From a virus, in the IMG/VR virus record IMGVR_UViG_3300008339_000010, positions 39,912 to 103,911 of that record: DNA of 64,000 nucleotides; one strand, given 5' to 3'. Below the pieces are notes generated by a model, which had not been told where the DNA came from, ran no database searches, and saw only the letters and a program-made list of their open reading frames with translations. Shown in pieces: positions 62,115-64,000 of this stretch (its first letter is position 1; every line of letters starts with the position of its first letter). A program made the position numbers and the translations under genes.

Positions 62115-64000
62115 ATGGGATTAACTAAACCTCGCGCCTATCAGATATTTGACATAGACTACAAACAAGCGGTCCGCGTGATCACGCTGACCGACGTCAC
62201 ACTGGCAGGCGGTGCGCCCAGCACAGTGGATGGTGTGAGTTTGAGCATAGGTAGCAGAATCCTAGTAGCCGGCCAATCCACTGGTAGCCAAAACGGTGTT
62301 TATCAGGTATCAGTGTTGGGCACAGGATCAAATGGCACTTGGATTAGATCAGTAGATACCAACGAGTCCGGCGAACTCAATGCTGGAACCATCGTCATGG
62401 TCACCGAAGGTGTGACCTATAAAGACACCCAGTGGAAACTGACCACAAACGATCCCATCACCATTGGCGTCACTGCACTGACCTTTGAACAGAACTCTGC
62501 ATTCGCGTTTGGCAACATCTATGCCAATGGCACTGCGGTACTGGCAGACATTGTGGGCGACACAGTTACATTCTCAACTGGCAATAACATTGTAATCACA
62601 GGCAATGCTACAACAGATACTATAACATTTGCAGTCAATGACAGTCCAACTTTTTATGGTAGCGTATTACCTGGGGCCAATGTCACTTACGATCTAGGTA
62701 CAACTACTAGCCGATGGAAAGATATCTATCTAGCCAACTCCACTATCTATCTTGGCAACGCACAAATCTCTGCCAATGCCACAGCAGTTATCATTACCAA
62801 TCCTGCTGGCGGCACGACTGTATTATCAGGAGCTTCTCCAGAAGTCAATGCCAATACTGTTGTGGCCACGGGCAATATCACCGGCGGTAACCTTATAACC
62901 AGTGGCGTGCTGTCAGCGACGGGCAATGCCAACGTTGGTAACCTGGGTGCTACCAATGCTAACTTAACTGCTATTACCGTTTCTGGCAATGCCAACGTGG
63001 GCAATCTTGGCACAGCAGGGCAGATCACAGCCACTGGCAACATAACCGGTGGCAATATAAATCTATCTGGTAATATTGTTGATACAGGTGCATTGTTCTT
63101 GATCACTGGATCAAGTGGTAATGTTACACTTGCTCCAAATGGAACAAACGTAGTAGTCGCAACAACCACAGGCGCCAATGTCACTGGCACCATCAATGCC
63201 ACTGGCAATATCACAGCTCCTAACTTTATTGGAAATCTTGCAGGCACGGCCAATGTCGCAAACTTTATATTTGTTACAGAATCTCCAGATGACAACGTAA
63301 CCTACAATTTACCTTATGTAAGTCCAAGTGGCTCAGCTGGTGGTTATAGATCACTATTCGCTGATGATACAGGCCTAACTTTCAATCCCAGCACTAATAT
63401 TTTGACTGTTGCGTTAGCCAGCCATGCTACATCAATGTCTACGCCTAATGTGGCAACTACAACTACCACCGGCACCACCAGTTTATTCACTACCATAACC
63501 AGTGGCACACTCAATATAATGACCGGCCAGACCAGTGGTCCTTTGACCATTGGTGGCACCTCAGCCACTGGTGCAATTGCCATTGGCCGTAGCACTGCAA
63601 CTCAAACTATTGCCATTGGCAACGGAGTCACTGCATCTGGGTCAACCAAGACCATTAGTATTGGAACACTCGGGGCGGCAGGATCTACAACTAACATTAG
63701 TGTTGGTCCAGTAGCAGGTAACGGCACTGTGTCATTTTTGGCCAATGCCATTGTTTCTATAGCTAATTCTTTAAGCGTGTCTGGCAATGCCAATATCACC
63801 GGCAATGTGTCGGGTGCCAATCTTTTACTCAGTGGTAACATCTTTGATTCTGGAACTTCACTACAAATCAATACCACATCTGCTGCCAATATCGCGTTGG
63901 CTCCAAATTCTTCCATAGTGCTTGTAGCCACCACAACAGGTGCTAACATCACCGGTACACTCAATGCTACCGGCAATGCCAACGTGGGCAATCTTGGCAC
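62115..64000 (+). CDS. Third large fibre protein, 3' end cut by window edge (at least 628 aa)
   Basis: Translating from the ATG at 62115 gives MGLTKPRAYQIFDIDYKQAV. Residues ~20-140 (VDGVSLSIGSRILVAGQST, QNGVYQV, NGTWIRSVDTNE, TFEQNSAFAF) form the same domain as one in the 53304 fibre. Then come ANVTYDLGTTTSRWKDIYLA and GNITGGN/GNANVGN repeats, continuing to the right edge without a stop. It is a third relative of the two fibres upstream. Its end and tip domain are outside the window. Confidence 0.8.
   Translation, partial: MGLTKPRAYQIFDIDYKQAVRVITLTDVTLAGGAPSTVDGVSLSIGSRILVAGQSTGSQNGVYQVSVLGTGSNGTWIRSVDTNESGELNAGTIVMVTEGVTYKDTQWKLTTNDPITIGVTALTFEQNSAFAFGNIYANGTAVLADIVGDTVTFSTGNNIVITGNATTDTITFAVNDSPTFYGSVLPGANVTYDLGTTTSRWKDIYLANSTIYLGNAQISANATAVIITNPAGGTTVLSGASPEVNANTVVATGNITGGNLITSGVLSATGNANVGNLGATNANLTAITVSGNANVGNLGTAGQITATGNITGGNINLSGNIVDTGALFLITGSSGNVTLAPNGTNVVVATTTGANVTGTINATGNITAPNFIGNLAGTANVANFIFVTESPDDNVTYNLPYVSPSGSAGGYRSLFADDTGLTFNPSTNILTVALASHATSMSTPNVATTTTTGTTSLFTTITSGTLNIMTGQTSGPLTIGGTSATGAIAIGRSTATQTIAIGNGVTASGSTKTISIGTLGAAGSTTNISVGPVAGNGTVSFLANAIVSIANSLSVSGNANITGNVSGANLLLSGNIFDSGTSLQINTTSAANIALAPNSSIVLVATTTGANITGTLNATGNANVGNLG

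Overview
The window is a 64 kb piece of a T4-like contractile-tailed phage (myovirus, Caudoviricetes), and both ends cut through genes. The assignment rests on a large block of recognisable T4 homologues: baseplate genes 53, 5, 25, 6 and 26; the head module 20-(67-like)-(scaffold)-21-22-23; recombination genes 47 and 46; and the late sigma factor gp55. The protein style, with long fibres of short GN-rich repeats and GT-rich structural proteins, resembles uncultured aquatic T4-like phages. Nothing in the sequence identifies the host.

Layout. 1-1126 (minus): a partial glycosyltransferase-like gene and a small unknown. 1198-4415 (minus): two fibre/adhesin-like proteins and two small proteins that share a motif. 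4435-18942 (minus): one uninterrupted 4,835-residue structural protein containing FG-GAP (integrin-like) repeats. 18945-30106 (minus): baseplate genes, in transcription order a repeat-rich hub/wedge protein, gp53, another structural protein, the gp5 spike, gp25 and gp6. 30107-30221: a divergent control region with a consensus sigma70 promoter to the right and a T4-type late promoter to the left. 30222-37938 (plus): an operon that alternates T4 core genes with radical SAM genes (gp55, rSAM1, gp47, rSAM2, gp46, split rSAM3, GIY-YIG nuclease). 37939-38371: a hairpin-rich stretch without genes. 38372-40707 (minus): gp26 hub followed by four tightly overlapping small genes. 40754-49119 (plus): tape measure, portal, core/scaffold proteins, prohead protease, major capsid protein. 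49187-64000 (plus): glycosyltransferase-like genes, decoration/fibre proteins and three very large repeat fibres.

How it works together. gp55 is made from a host-type early promoter. It should then direct RNA polymerase to the many TATAAATA-type late promoters scattered in front of the structural genes. The most notable signal is that in several of these promoters exactly 5 nt separate TAAATA from the ATG, with no Shine-Dalgarno sequence. From T4 late-promoter geometry this puts the ATG at the transcription start, so these mRNAs would be leaderless. Other late promoters lie 16-21 nt upstream and carry a normal Shine-Dalgarno. Other unusual points are a structural gene that appears to start at ATC, a ribosome-binding site buried in a terminator-like hairpin, three radical SAM enzymes interleaved with gp55/47/46 (one split by a +1 frame change), the giant FG-GAP protein, and fibre domains shared between genes on opposite strands.
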